Shown here piece after piece: positions 45,800 through 54,296 of a stretch of DNA of 64,000 bases; within the stretch, counting starts at the first letter, position 1, and every line of letters begins with the position of its first letter. Made by a program: the position numbers and the translations under genes. The notes under the pieces are model-generated. The model was not told the DNA's origin. It was given only the letters and a program-made list of their open reading frames with translations, and did no database searches. Source of the DNA: Halobellus salinus (lineage in GTDB: Archaea; Halobacteriota; Halobacteria; Halobacteriales; Haloferacaceae); contig NZ_BMOC01000013.1 of the NCBI RefSeq assembly GCF_014646875.1, forward strand, positions 33,624 through 97,623, given 5' to 3'.

Positions 45800-46663
45800 A
45801 TGCATCCGTCTGACGCTTCCCCACCCGGGGCGTCCGGCCACAAGGCGGGCGACCGGGAGCGGATGACGACAGGGACACCCGTGTCGGGGGCCGGCACCCC
45901 CACCCGGATCGTCTCGCTCGCACCGAGCGCGACGGCAACCCTGTCGGCGATGGGCGCCGGCGACGCGGTGGTCGGCGTTACGGTCCACTGTGGGCTGGAC
46001 CGCCCACCGGTCGGCGGGTGGCTGAACCCCGACTACGACCGACTGGCCGATCTCGATCCCGACCTGGTCTACACCGCCGACCCGCTGCAGGCCGACGTGC
46101 GAGACGACCTCCGCGACCGCGGCTACGACGTCTGCCACGTCGAACCCGCGACGCTCGATGGGGTCGTCGACTCCTTCGAGACGGTGGGACGCGCGGCCGG
46201 CCGGCCCGACGCGGGAACGCGGCTCGCCGCCGACGCACGCGACCGGCTGGCCGCAGTTCGGGAGCGGGTGGCGGACGGGTCGGAGCGGACAGACGGGACG
46301 AGTGGGACGGACGCCGACCCCCGGCCGGTCGTCTACTGCGAGGAGTGGGGCGACCCGCCTATGGCGGCGGGCAACTGGGTGCCCGACGCGGTCGCCGCCG
46401 CCGGCGGCCGGCACCCGTTCTGCGACCCCGGCGATCGCTCTCGGGAGGTCACGGAGGCCCGCGTCGCGGCCGCAGACCCCGACCACGTCGTGGTCCACCA
46501 CTGCGGTCACGGCGACCGCGCGGATCCCGACATCCTCGCCGAACGGGGCTGGGACCTCGACGCCTCGGTTCACGTCCTCGACGACGACCTCCTGAACCAG
46601 CCCAGCCCCGCGCTGTTGGACGGCATCGAGACGCTCGCGGAACTGTTCGACGGCGACGAGTAA
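45800..46663 (+). CDS. Cobalamin/metal-type substrate-binding protein (BtuF-like)
   Basis: The 287-residue protein has the helical-backbone metal receptor pattern: PTRIVSLAPSATATLSAMGA, VVGVTVHCGLDRPPVGGWLN, PDLVYTADPLQADV, RPVVYCEEWGDPPMAAG and DHVVVHHCGHGD. Homologues bind B12 or iron complexes for ABC import. I see no signal peptide or lipobox at the N terminus, so it may be cytoplasmic, and no permease is adjacent. The start at 45800 follows a TATA-like TATATATA near 45720; a start at 45863 (MTTGTPVS) is also possible. Confidence 0.78.
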   Translation: MHPSDASPPGASGHKAGDRERMTTGTPVSGAGTPTRIVSLAPSATATLSAMGAGDAVVGVTVHCGLDRPPVGGWLNPDYDRLADLDPDLVYTADPLQADVRDDLRDRGYDVCHVEPATLDGVVDSFETVGRAAGRPDAGTRLAADARDRLAAVRERVADGSERTDGTSGTDADPRPVVYCEEWGDPPMAAGNWVPDAVAAAGGRHPFCDPGDRSREVTEARVAAADPDHVVVHHCGHGDRADPDILAERGWDLDASVHVLDDDLLNQPSPALLDGIETLAELFDGDE

Positions 46664-46749
46664 CTCCCACGCCGACCCCGCGCCCGGCCGCCACGTCGCC
46701 GCCGATCGAACCGAAAACGGTTCCTCACCCGAGTTCCCGACTCCGGGGT

Positions 46750-47277
46750 ATGCGAGTCGCAGTCGGCAGCGGCAACCCTGTGAAACGCGACGCAACCGGT
46801 CGGATCTTCAGCGAGGCCGAAGTCGTCGTCGAGCCGGTCCCCTCCGGCGTCTCCGAACAGCCGATCGGACGCGGAGAGACCAAACGCGGCGCCCGAACCC
46901 GCGCCGAGCGAGCGCTGGAGTCGGGCGGATACGACCTCGGAGTGGGGCTGGAGGGTGGCGTTACCGCCGTGGACCCCGGCGAGACGAGCGACGCTGGGGC
47001 TGCCGACCGGTACCTGATAATGTGGGCGGCGGTAACCGACGGCGACAGGTGGGGCGTCGGCGGCGGCCCCAGCTACCCGCTGCCCGAATCCATCGCGGCC
47101 CGGATCGGTGACGGCGAGGAGCTCGGCCCGGTGATGGACGACGTGCTCGGGGCGTCGAACGTCGCCGAGAACCAGGGCGCGGCGGGCGCGCTCACCGCCG
47201 GCCGGACCACCCGAACCGACGCGTTGGCGACGGCAGTAGCGGCGGCCTCGGGGCCGTTCCTGACGGATCTCTACTGA
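46750..47277 (+). CDS. Inosine/xanthosine triphosphatase (YjjX/DUF84)
   Basis: These enzymes hydrolyse non-canonical purine nucleotides (ITP, XTP) to keep them from nucleic acids. The 175-residue protein has the family's opening MRVAVGSGNPVKRDATGRIF, the PVPSGVSEQPIGRGETKRGA loop and YDLGVGLEGGV. The start at 46750 is chosen from the family N terminus. It lies 86 bases after the binding-protein gene on the same strand. Confidence 0.88.
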   Translation: MRVAVGSGNPVKRDATGRIFSEAEVVVEPVPSGVSEQPIGRGETKRGARTRAERALESGGYDLGVGLEGGVTAVDPGETSDAGAADRYLIMWAAVTDGDRWGVGGGPSYPLPESIAARIGDGEELGPVMDDVLGASNVAENQGAAGALTAGRTTRTDALATAVAAASGPFLTDLY

Positions 47278-47313
47278 CCCCAGTGCTCACCGGGGTTCGC
47301 ACCGGTGCCGGAG

Positions 47314-49170
47314 CTAATCGAGTTCGGGCGCCTCGTCACCCCGATCGCGGACCCCGCGGCTCTCCTTGACAGCGGTCGTCAACGAGACGTTCAGACCGAC
47401 CATCGAGGCGTACCCGCCGATGACGGTCACGAGGTTCTTGACCGCGTGATCCAGCACCGCCGCGCCGAGCGCGAGCTCCGGGCCGAGCGGCGTCAGCCCC
47501 ACGACCAGGAGCGTGAACGCCCCCTCGTAGAGCCCGACGCCGCCGGGCGACAACGGGAGCACCTTCGCGAGGTTGCCGACGCTGACCGCGAAGAAACTCA
47601 CCGCGACGAGTTCGACCGCGCCCAGTCCCGGCGCGAACGCCGCGAGCACCAGCAACGCGGTCACCACGTCCAGCGTCCACACGACGGCGCTCACTGTCCC
47701 GACCCGGCCGAACCCGCGGCGGGTCCCGGCCACCGCTTGGAGGTCGTCGACGAACCGTTCGATCACGCCGACCACGAAGTCGGCGTAGGAGTCGGTGCTC
47801 ACCCGGTAGACCGCGGCCGCGACGAGATCGCGATCACGCCGCGCCGAGAGCGCGATGGCGGCCGCGGCGGCGACCGCGGCGAGGCCAACCCCCGTTGCGA
47901 CCACGACTGCCACGCGGCCCGCGCCCTCCGCGCCGACGACTGTCCGGGCGAGTTCCGCCGTCCGGCCGGTCACGGTGTACCCGATGAGGACGGCCCCGGC
48001 CATCGAGGCGATCGTGAGCAGATCGAACACTCGCTCGGCCGCCAGCGACGCAAAGCCCGTCGGGTAGGGGATTCCGCGGCGCGCTTTCACCACGTACGCC
48101 CTGATGAGGTCGCCCGCTCGGGCGGGAAACACCAAGTTCCCCGTCTGGCTGATGAACACCGCACCGGTCAGGAAGCCAACGTGTTCGTGGTGGCCGAGTT
48201 CCGCGAGGATGTCGCGGTACCGGAGGCCCCGGAGCGGCCACGACAGGAGATACACCACCGTTGCGGCCCCGACCAGCACGGGGTCGGCCTCGCGCATCTC
48301 CGCGAGCACGGCCCCGAAATCGAGATACCGGGTCATCAAGAACAGAGCCACGACCGCGAGCACCGCGCCCGCGACGAGGCCCACCCGCTGGGAGAGCCGG
48401 GGGCGAACCGACAGTTGCCACCACGTCCGGAGGATCTGACTCCCCATCCCGAGGACGTCGCGGACAAGGTCGACCTTCGTATCGCCTTTCGGGGTCCACT
48501 CGACCGGGAACTCCACCACCTCGTACCCGCCGCGTTGTGCGCGGACGAGGAGTTCGGTATCCCAGAACCAGTGGGCGTCCGCGATGTCGGCTTCGAGCGA
48601 GTCGAACGCGTCTCTGCTGATCGCTTTGAATCCGCACTGGTGATCTTGGAGGTCCGACCGGAGGAAGACACGGACCAAGCCGTTGTAGATCCGGCTGGGA
48701 ACGCCGCGCTTCGCCGGCCGGTCGGCGACGTTCTCCGGGAGCCACCGGGAGCCGGTCGCGACGTCCGCACTGCCCGACTCGACCCGGGTAACCAGCTCTT
48801 CGAGGTGGCGCATATCCGTCGCGAGGTCGGTGTCGAAATAGACCAGGGTGTCGCCGCTGGCAGCCCTGAACGCGGCCTCTAAGGCGCCACCCCGGCCGAG
48901 CCGCTCGTCGCTGTGGAGGTGGCGGACGCGGTCGTCGCCGGCCGCGAGCCGGTCCGCGATCTCCGGGGTCCGGTCGTCGCAGCCGTCCTCCGCGACGATC
49001 ACCTCGAAGGTTCCGGGGTCGAGGAACGACCCGAGGCGCCGAAGCGTCGTTGCTATTGTCGACTCGATGGTGTCGGCCTCGTTGTACGCCGGGAGGACGA
49101 CACTCACGGAGACCGCAGATTCGACGTCGGGATCGGTGGTGGAAGGACTGCCGGGCCGAGGACCATCCAT
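47314..49170 (-). CDS. AglD-like glycosyltransferase with membrane flippase-like domain
   Basis: The 618-residue protein fuses an N-terminal family 2 glycosyltransferase (VSVVLPAYNEADTIESTIAT, EVIVAEDGCDD, DxD in VYFDTDLATDM, and FWDTELLVRAQRGGYEVVEF) to a C-terminal UPF0104/LPG-synthase-like domain with 7-8 membrane segments (from about 265). This is the architecture of Haloferax AglD, which loads a hexose on dolichol phosphate for S-layer N-glycosylation. The acceptor and sugar are inferred from that. The third palindromic element lies 38 bases upstream and may affect its promoter. Confidence 0.85.
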   Translation of the reverse strand: MDGPRPGSPSTTDPDVESAVSVSVVLPAYNEADTIESTIATTLRRLGSFLDPGTFEVIVAEDGCDDRTPEIADRLAAGDDRVRHLHSDERLGRGGALEAAFRAASGDTLVYFDTDLATDMRHLEELVTRVESGSADVATGSRWLPENVADRPAKRGVPSRIYNGLVRVFLRSDLQDHQCGFKAISRDAFDSLEADIADAHWFWDTELLVRAQRGGYEVVEFPVEWTPKGDTKVDLVRDVLGMGSQILRTWWQLSVRPRLSQRVGLVAGAVLAVVALFLMTRYLDFGAVLAEMREADPVLVGAATVVYLLSWPLRGLRYRDILAELGHHEHVGFLTGAVFISQTGNLVFPARAGDLIRAYVVKARRGIPYPTGFASLAAERVFDLLTIASMAGAVLIGYTVTGRTAELARTVVGAEGAGRVAVVVATGVGLAAVAAAAAIALSARRDRDLVAAAVYRVSTDSYADFVVGVIERFVDDLQAVAGTRRGFGRVGTVSAVVWTLDVVTALLVLAAFAPGLGAVELVAVSFFAVSVGNLAKVLPLSPGGVGLYEGAFTLLVVGLTPLGPELALGAAVLDHAVKNLVTVIGGYASMVGLNVSLTTAVKESRGVRDRGDEAPELD

Positions 49171-49208
49171 CGATCCCTTATGTGACTCCGGCGAGTATGA
49201 ACGTTCTG

Positions 49209-49287
49209 ATACTGTCGGTTATAACTACGTGAAGATTTTCGACACCCGGGGTGTCGAAATACGTCACGCGACTATAGCCGACAGTAT
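49209..49287 (-). repeat. Palindromic element, copy 3 (79 bp)
   Basis: This copy is the reverse complement of copies 1 and 2 with one C missing at the centre (CACCCGGGGTG) and a change near the left end (CGGTTATAA). It is flanked by the same TG and GA. It lies between the divergent AglD-like and DUF7123-like genes. Its near end gives TTATAA about 50 bases before the glycosyltransferase start, in promoter orientation. Confidence 0.88.
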
Positions 49288-49455
49288 GACTCGTGGGAGG
49301 TGGGGCGGGACCGGGGCGAGTCGGGTTCGGCGACCGTACCTCACGCGGCGTGCTCGGCCGACCACGCGACGGTTTCATCGGGAAAATCGCAGTACCGCGC
49401 GGTGTTAGCCACCCGTACCAAACCCCTCATACCGCCCGGAGGCGTGTGCCGTCGT

Positions 49456-49701
49456 ATGAGCACGACGACCACCGCGGCGTCCGGGACGGATCTCAACGAG
49501 AAACAGCGCCGAATCCTCCGGTACCTCCGAACTCACGCCGATGACCGGACCTACTTCAAATCCAGGCTGATCGCCGAAGAGGTCGGACTCTCCGCGAAGG
49601 AGGTGGGCGCGAACATGCGTGCCCTGCTCAACGGCGACGTAGGCATCACCGTCGAAAAGTGGGGCTACTCGTCGGGAACGACCTGGAAAGTGACGCTGTA
49701 G
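49456..49701 (+). CDS. Small winged-helix-like conserved protein (DUF7123-like)
   Basis: The 81-residue protein is one small domain: NEKQRRILRYLRTHADDRTY, FKSRLIAEEVGLSAKEVGAN and VEKWGYSSGTTWKVTL, which read as three helices and a wing. Haloarchaea keep this protein as a short conserved family of unknown role; DNA binding is inference. The start at 49456 follows the conserved N terminus; the longer frame upstream is not conserved. Confidence 0.78.
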   Translation: MSTTTTAASGTDLNEKQRRILRYLRTHADDRTYFKSRLIAEEVGLSAKEVGANMRALLNGDVGITVEKWGYSSGTTWKVTL

Positions 49702-49766
49702 CGGCTGAACCCGCCTGGGCCGCGAAACACAGGCTTGTGAGTGCGTGGTCACAAATTCGCTCATCA

Positions 49767-50273
49767 ATGACCGACCCGACGACAACGCGCCGACGGCTGC
49801 TCGAAGGCGCGGGCGTGGGCGGCGGCACCCTGCTCGCGGGGTGCACGGACCAGCTCAACCTCGGTAGCGGCGACGGCTCCGGAGCCGACGCGGCACAGAC
49901 CGACGGCGACGGGGCGAATGTCGACGGCGTCGGCGCCATCGCTACCGTCGATCAGGAAGCTCTCCAACGGGAACGGCTCAGAATACGGGAGGAACTCCAG
50001 AACGGCAACATCTCCCGGGAAGAGGCACAGGAACAGGCCACAGACCTCCAAGAGGAGTTCATCAGCGACGCCGTTTCCGCGCTCGCGGAAACAGCGAAAG
50101 CGACGGACGGTGTCGACGTCGCCGATGAGTACGCCACGCTCGGCGCGGTTGTCCTGACCGGTGAGGCCGCCCCCATCATCGGCCTGCTGGACTCCGCGGC
50201 GGTGAGGGCGCTCGTGTCGCGGTCCGATGTCGAGGAGCAAGCAGAGACCGCAACGCCGACCGAGTCGGCGTGA
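49767..50273 (+). CDS. Tat lipoprotein of unknown function
   Basis: The 168-residue protein has a Tat-type lipoprotein signal (TTRRRLLEGAG, lipobox LLAGC, C26), an acidic Gly/Ser/Asp linker, and a helical part rich in Glu/Gln (QERLRIREELQNGNISREEA-type composition, about 70-110) that may be a coiled coil. The end is a short hydrophobic stretch and a Glu/Thr-rich tail. No known domain is recognised. It would be anchored outside the cell. Confidence 0.78.
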   Translation: MTDPTTTRRRLLEGAGVGGGTLLAGCTDQLNLGSGDGSGADAAQTDGDGANVDGVGAIATVDQEALQRERLRIREELQNGNISREEAQEQATDLQEEFISDAVSALAETAKATDGVDVADEYATLGAVVLTGEAAPIIGLLDSAAVRALVSRSDVEEQAETATPTESA

Positions 50274-50347
50274 CATCCCCACCGGCCTGGAGTGCGAGGC
50301 GTTCGGATTGCAGTCTCCGTACGCCGCCGCGAACCGGCACGGTCGCT

Positions 50348-50971
50348 TCAGGGATCGTACTGCAGCAGTTCGTCGGCGCCGTCGGCAACGGCGACCGCTT
50401 CGGGACCCAGTGAGTCCGCATACCTGACCACAAGCGTCAGGACCGTCTCCGGTCGCTCGACGGTGTAGCCGTCGTCACGGGAAAGCACCCCCGCCTCGTC
50501 GAGGTCGCCCGCGTACCCGCTGACAGTCGGCCGCGAGACGTCTAGGCTGGCCGCGAGCTCCGACCCCGTCGCATCCGGGGTCGCGAGGAGCTCGAGCAGC
50601 ATCCCCCGCGGGGTCGTCCGCCGGAGGTATCCCAGCGCAACCTGCTCGAACTCGGAGAATCGGCCGGCGATAAAGAAGCGCTTGTAATCGCCGTCGCGAC
50701 GGAAGGCGACAGCGCCGTCGTCAACCAGCCGGCGGAGGTGATGCTGCGTTTCACCCGTCCCCAAACCGAGATCGTCGCGAACCTTCGAGAAGTGGGCGCC
50801 GGGGGTCGACGCCACGTACCCCCGGATCGCCTCGCGGGTGTCCGTGGTCTCCGCGTCGGCGGCGGCCGCGGACCCGACGCCGCCGAGTCCCGCGAGCGGC
50901 GCCGCCGCTCCCAGCGCGGCGAAGCGCCGGAGGGTCGACCGCTTCTCTTGGTCGATGTCGCGGTCCGACAT
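50348..50971 (-). CDS. Winged-HTH protein with a Tat-like N-terminal signal
   Basis: The 207-residue protein begins with KRSTLRRFAALGAAAPLAGL followed by GGVGSAAAADAE, which looks like a Tat signal with an AxA cleavage site. It is followed by two ArsR-like winged helices (HFSKVRDDLGLGTGETQHHL; ELAASLDVSRPTVSGYAGDL). DNA-binding domains should stay in the cytoplasm, so the N terminus may instead be a membrane anchor. Haloarchaea have other regulators with N-terminal hydrophobic segments. The start at 50971 is the family N terminus. Confidence 0.8.
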   Translation of the reverse strand: MSDRDIDQEKRSTLRRFAALGAAAPLAGLGGVGSAAAADAETTDTREAIRGYVASTPGAHFSKVRDDLGLGTGETQHHLRRLVDDGAVAFRRDGDYKRFFIAGRFSEFEQVALGYLRRTTPRGMLLELLATPDATGSELAASLDVSRPTVSGYAGDLDEAGVLSRDDGYTVERPETVLTLVVRYADSLGPEAVAVADGADELLQYDP

Positions 50972-51088
50972 CCGGATACGCTTTGTTGGATCGAATCGGA
51001 CAAAAACGCTTCGTTCCCGCGGACTCATACCAGGGAACGGGACGGGGGGCCGGGAAGCTGGGGTGGAAGCGCACGCCTGCGCCGGTCG

Positions 51089-52306
51089 TCACTCCGTTTC
51101 GGTCTCGACGGCGCGTTCGTCGTCCGCCTCGTCGGTGCTGTTGCCTGCGACTTCGTTGTCGGTGTCGGTCCCCGGCGTCGCGTCGGCATCGGGGACGGTT
51201 GTCTCGTCGGCCCCGACGTCGTCAACGACCTCATCAGGGCTCTGGATGTCGACGCCGCCGCCCTGTTTGATCGCCTCGGCCTCCTGTTCGAGTTCTTCGA
51301 CGTCCATCTCGGTTGCGGCGTCGATCTGCCCGAGGATCTCCTCGATGTTGTCGAGTCCCAGCAGCTCGCGGGTCTCCGACTCGAACTCCAGGCTATCGAG
51401 CCCGGCGGACTCTTGGACGTCGGAGTCGGTCAGCTGCCGGCCGTACCGCCCGAGCAGGCTGGTGAGCTCCTGCGGGAGCACGAACGTCGTCGACTCACCC
51501 TGCCCGATGGTCTCTAAGCTCTCCATTCCCTTCTCGATGATCGCGCGCTCGCCCATCGATTCGGCGGATTTCGCACGGAGCACCGTGGAGATCGAATCAC
51601 CTTGCGCTTCCAGGATCTGGCTCTGCTTTTCACCCTGCGCACGGATGATGTTGGACTGCTTTTCACCTTCGGCCTCCTCAACCGCGGAACGGCGTTCACC
51701 CTGCGCCTCCAGGATCATAGCCCGCCGACGGCGCTCGGCGGAGGTCTGCTGCTCCATCGCCTGCTGGACGTCCTTCGAGGGGTTGACCTCGCGGACTTCG
51801 ACGCTCTCGACGCGGACGCCCCACTCGTCTGTGGGTTCGTCGAGTTCCCGGCGGATCCGACCGTTGATCTCCTGGCGCTTGTTGAGCGTGTCGTCGAGTT
51901 CCATGTCGCCGATGACCGCGCGCAACGTGGTCTGGGCGAGGTTCGAGACTGCGCGCTTGTAGTCGTCGACTTCGAGGAACGCCTTCTTGGCGTCCATCAC
52001 CTTGATGTAGACGACCGCGTCGGCGGTCACGGGCGAGTTGTCCCGCGTGATCGCTTCCTGGCGGGGCACGTCGAGGGTCTGTGTCCGCATGTCGAACGGG
52101 TACGTCCGTGAGACGAACGGGGGGATGAAGTTGATCCCCGGCTCCAGAAGCTTCCGGTACTCGCCGAAGACCGTCAGCGTCTTTTTTTCGTAGGCGTCGA
52201 CGATCTCGACCATCTGGTAGACGGTGACGACCGCGAGGAGGAGCGCCAGGAGCCCGACCGTCGGGATCCCGAGCCCGAGCTGTAACGAAACGGGACCAAA
52301 TGCCAT
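51089..52306 (-). CDS. SPFH/band 7 (stomatin-like) membrane protein
   Basis: The 405-residue protein has an N-terminal membrane segment (about 10-32), an SPFH domain (VDAYEKKTLTVFGEYRKLLE, FDMRTQTLDVPRQEAIT, VYIKVMDAKKAFLEVDDYK), a long charged coiled coil with AEAEGEKQ-type heptads (EGERRSAVEEAEGEKQSNII), and an acidic C-terminal tail (from about 360). Stomatin-like proteins organise membrane domains and often act with NfeD. An NfeD gene lies one gene upstream on the same strand. The start at 52306 excludes an upstream frame that overlaps the propeller gene. Confidence 0.92.
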   Translation of the reverse strand: MAFGPVSLQLGLGIPTVGLLALLLAVVTVYQMVEIVDAYEKKTLTVFGEYRKLLEPGINFIPPFVSRTYPFDMRTQTLDVPRQEAITRDNSPVTADAVVYIKVMDAKKAFLEVDDYKRAVSNLAQTTLRAVIGDMELDDTLNKRQEINGRIRRELDEPTDEWGVRVESVEVREVNPSKDVQQAMEQQTSAERRRRAMILEAQGERRSAVEEAEGEKQSNIIRAQGEKQSQILEAQGDSISTVLRAKSAESMGERAIIEKGMESLETIGQGESTTFVLPQELTSLLGRYGRQLTDSDVQESAGLDSLEFESETRELLGLDNIEEILGQIDAATEMDVEELEQEAEAIKQGGGVDIQSPDEVVDDVGADETTVPDADATPGTDTDNEVAGNSTDEADDERAVETETE

Positions 52307-52376
52307 ACGCCATATTGGAGTGTCGCGGTCATAAGGGTTGGCCCGGGGATGCAACGCCGTAGCGACGAGGCGACAG

Positions 52377-53543
52377 CTACGGGACGTCGTACGCGAGCAG
52401 CGGTTCGAGCCCGACCAGGAGAGTCCGATCGATACTCGCGAGTGGTGCGAGCGGTAGCCCCTCCGACGGGAGCGTGGCCTCGGCGAGCCGGTCGCCGGAG
52501 TCGAAATCGAACATCCGCAGCTGGTGGAATTTGTCGAGAGCGAAGACGTAGTTGTCGACGACCGCGGGTCGGTCAGTGTAGGCGTCCATCTCGCCCCACC
52601 ACCGCTGTTCGCCGTCGTACCCGACATCGAAAATGCCCGCTTCGCCGTTGGCGAGAATCCCGTCGGACGTGAAGCGCAGATCGCTGACCGACCCGCGGAG
52701 CGTGGCCTCCCACGTGAGTTCGTGTTCCGAACCGGTGAGTCGGTATCGGTAGACGTTGCTGGAGGTGGCGACGAAGAGGTCGCCGTCGCGAACGTACCCC
52801 GACCCGTACAGGTGTTCGTCGTACGACGCGACTGCCGACCGCGAATCGAGCGCGTAGAGGTCGATGAAATTGAACGTCCCGATATACAGGTTATTTCCGA
52901 CTCGGCCGATCGATTCGATCGGGGATCTGAGTCCCGTGTACTCGATGGTGTCGACCACGTCGCCGGACCCGCGGTCGAGGACGTACACGACGTACTCGTC
53001 GTCGGTCTCGGGCGTGTCACCCCGATTGGCGCAGATGACGTACTGGTCCGTGACCAGCGGCTTCGTGGTCCAGGAATCGTACCGTCCGCCGGTGAAGTTC
53101 CACAGCGGTGTCCCGCTCGACCGCTCGACCGCGGTGAGTTGGCCGCCGTACCCGCGTGCGAAAATCGTCGACTCGGTCACCGACAGCGAGTCGCGTTTGA
53201 ACTTCCCGAGTTGGTCGGTCTCCCACTCGATCGTTCCGTCGGGTTGCACCGCGAGGAGTTGCTTCGAGACCCACGTCGAGAGGTAGAACGTCCCGTCGTA
53301 GGTCACGATGTCGCTGCCGTATTTGTCAAGCGTCCAACTCTCGCGAGCGTCGAACGACGAGGACGGCGTCCCGCTCTGCGCGGCCGTCGCGTCGGGAGCG
53401 GTTCCGGTGTCGGGGGCGTCCGTCGATCGTGGTGTCGGCGTGTCAGCCGTGGACTCAGTCAGCCGGAGACAGCCACCGACGCCGCCGATAGCGCCCAGCG
53501 AGGCGCCCTGGAGGAACCTTCGGCGGCTGACGTGCTCGGACAT
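52377..53543 (-). CDS. PQQ-type beta-propeller lipoprotein (BamB-like)
   Basis: The 388-residue protein has a Tat lipoprotein signal (SRRRFLQGAS, lipobox GVGGC with C25), a Thr/Pro/Asp linker, and repeated blades of the WD/PQQ type, for example YDGTFYLSTWVSKQLLAVQP with DGTIEWE, and AVERSSGTPLWNFTGG. It is anchored outside the membrane and may scaffold other envelope proteins. It lies between SPFH and NfeD on the same strand, with 70 and 75 base gaps. Confidence 0.87.
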   Translation of the reverse strand: MSEHVSRRRFLQGASLGAIGGVGGCLRLTESTADTPTPRSTDAPDTGTAPDATAAQSGTPSSSFDARESWTLDKYGSDIVTYDGTFYLSTWVSKQLLAVQPDGTIEWETDQLGKFKRDSLSVTESTIFARGYGGQLTAVERSSGTPLWNFTGGRYDSWTTKPLVTDQYVICANRGDTPETDDEYVVYVLDRGSGDVVDTIEYTGLRSPIESIGRVGNNLYIGTFNFIDLYALDSRSAVASYDEHLYGSGYVRDGDLFVATSSNVYRYRLTGSEHELTWEATLRGSVSDLRFTSDGILANGEAGIFDVGYDGEQRWWGEMDAYTDRPAVVDNYVFALDKFHQLRMFDFDSGDRLAEATLPSEGLPLAPLASIDRTLLVGLEPLLAYDVP

Positions 53544-53618
53544 GTGCGCAGAAGCCGCCGGCGACATAATAGCTGTTGTGAAAGAAGGACAGCGTTCGAC
53601 GCCTGCGTCCGGCGGTTT

Positions 53619-54272
53619 TCAGGCGCGCTCCGTCTCGGATTCGATGTCTGGCTCTCCGTCTCCGGTTCCGTCCTCGGGGTCGCCGGTCTCCTCCTCGCTC
53701 GCCTCGGTCGCACGGCCGTCCGCTCTATCAGTCTCCTCGTCCCGGCCGCGTGCGAGCTCCCGGTCGATGTCGTCGTACGCGGCCGACACTGACTCCACAG
53801 TCACGACGTTGCCGCCGCCGGGATCGATCACCAGCACCTCGGTCCCCTCCGGGATCTCGCCGTCAACCGACCGCGCGGAGTACAGCGGGTTGAACCCGCC
53901 GTTGTCGAGTTTGACCTCGCCCTCAGTTGGGGTGACCCGCTCTGTCACTCGGCCGGCCCGCCCGCGGAGGCTGGTGGAGTCGCTGGTTCGGCCGGCGCCC
54001 TTCCCGCCGTAGACGTCGAACTCGCGGTAGCCGTAGATCGCGAGCGCCCCGAAGACCAACACGAACACGCCGAGGACGATGGGCGACGCCAAGGGGCCGA
54101 GCAGCAGCCCCACCAGCCCGGCGGCCAAGAGCGCAACCCCGAGCACGATGAAGTGAGCGCCCGGCGCGAGCGCTTCAAGAACGCTGAGTCCGAGCCCGGC
54201 GGCAACGAGGACGAGCGGCAGCGTCCCCGGCGGAAGGGAGAGCTGGATGGCGACCAGGGACGGTTCGAACAT
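53619..54272 (-). CDS. NfeD-family membrane protein
   Basis: The 217-residue protein has three to four membrane segments (about 15-90), then a short OB-fold (LRGRAGRVTERVTPTEGEVK, then GTEVLVIDPGGGNVVTVES) typical of NfeD, and a highly acidic tail. NfeD proteins work with SPFH proteins in membrane organisation. The SPFH gene is separated by the propeller gene, suggesting a three-gene unit transcribed in the order NfeD, propeller, SPFH. Confidence 0.88.
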   Translation of the reverse strand: MFEPSLVAIQLSLPPGTLPLVLVAAGLGLSVLEALAPGAHFIVLGVALLAAGLVGLLLGPLASPIVLGVFVLVFGALAIYGYREFDVYGGKGAGRTSDSTSLRGRAGRVTERVTPTEGEVKLDNGGFNPLYSARSVDGEIPEGTEVLVIDPGGGNVVTVESVSAAYDDIDRELARGRDEETDRADGRATEASEEETGDPEDGTGDGEPDIESETERA

Positions 54273-54296
54273 ATCACGCGTAGGGCTGTCGGAGGA

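Noticed and set aside
47305..48882. 525-codon plus-strand frame
   Set aside because: It is antisense to the AglD-like gene, which has a clear DxD motif and membrane segments.
52307..53020. N-terminal extension of the SPFH protein
   Set aside because: It overlaps the propeller lipoprotein gene in another frame and is Ser/Thr/Arg-rich; the SPFH membrane segment starts at 52306.
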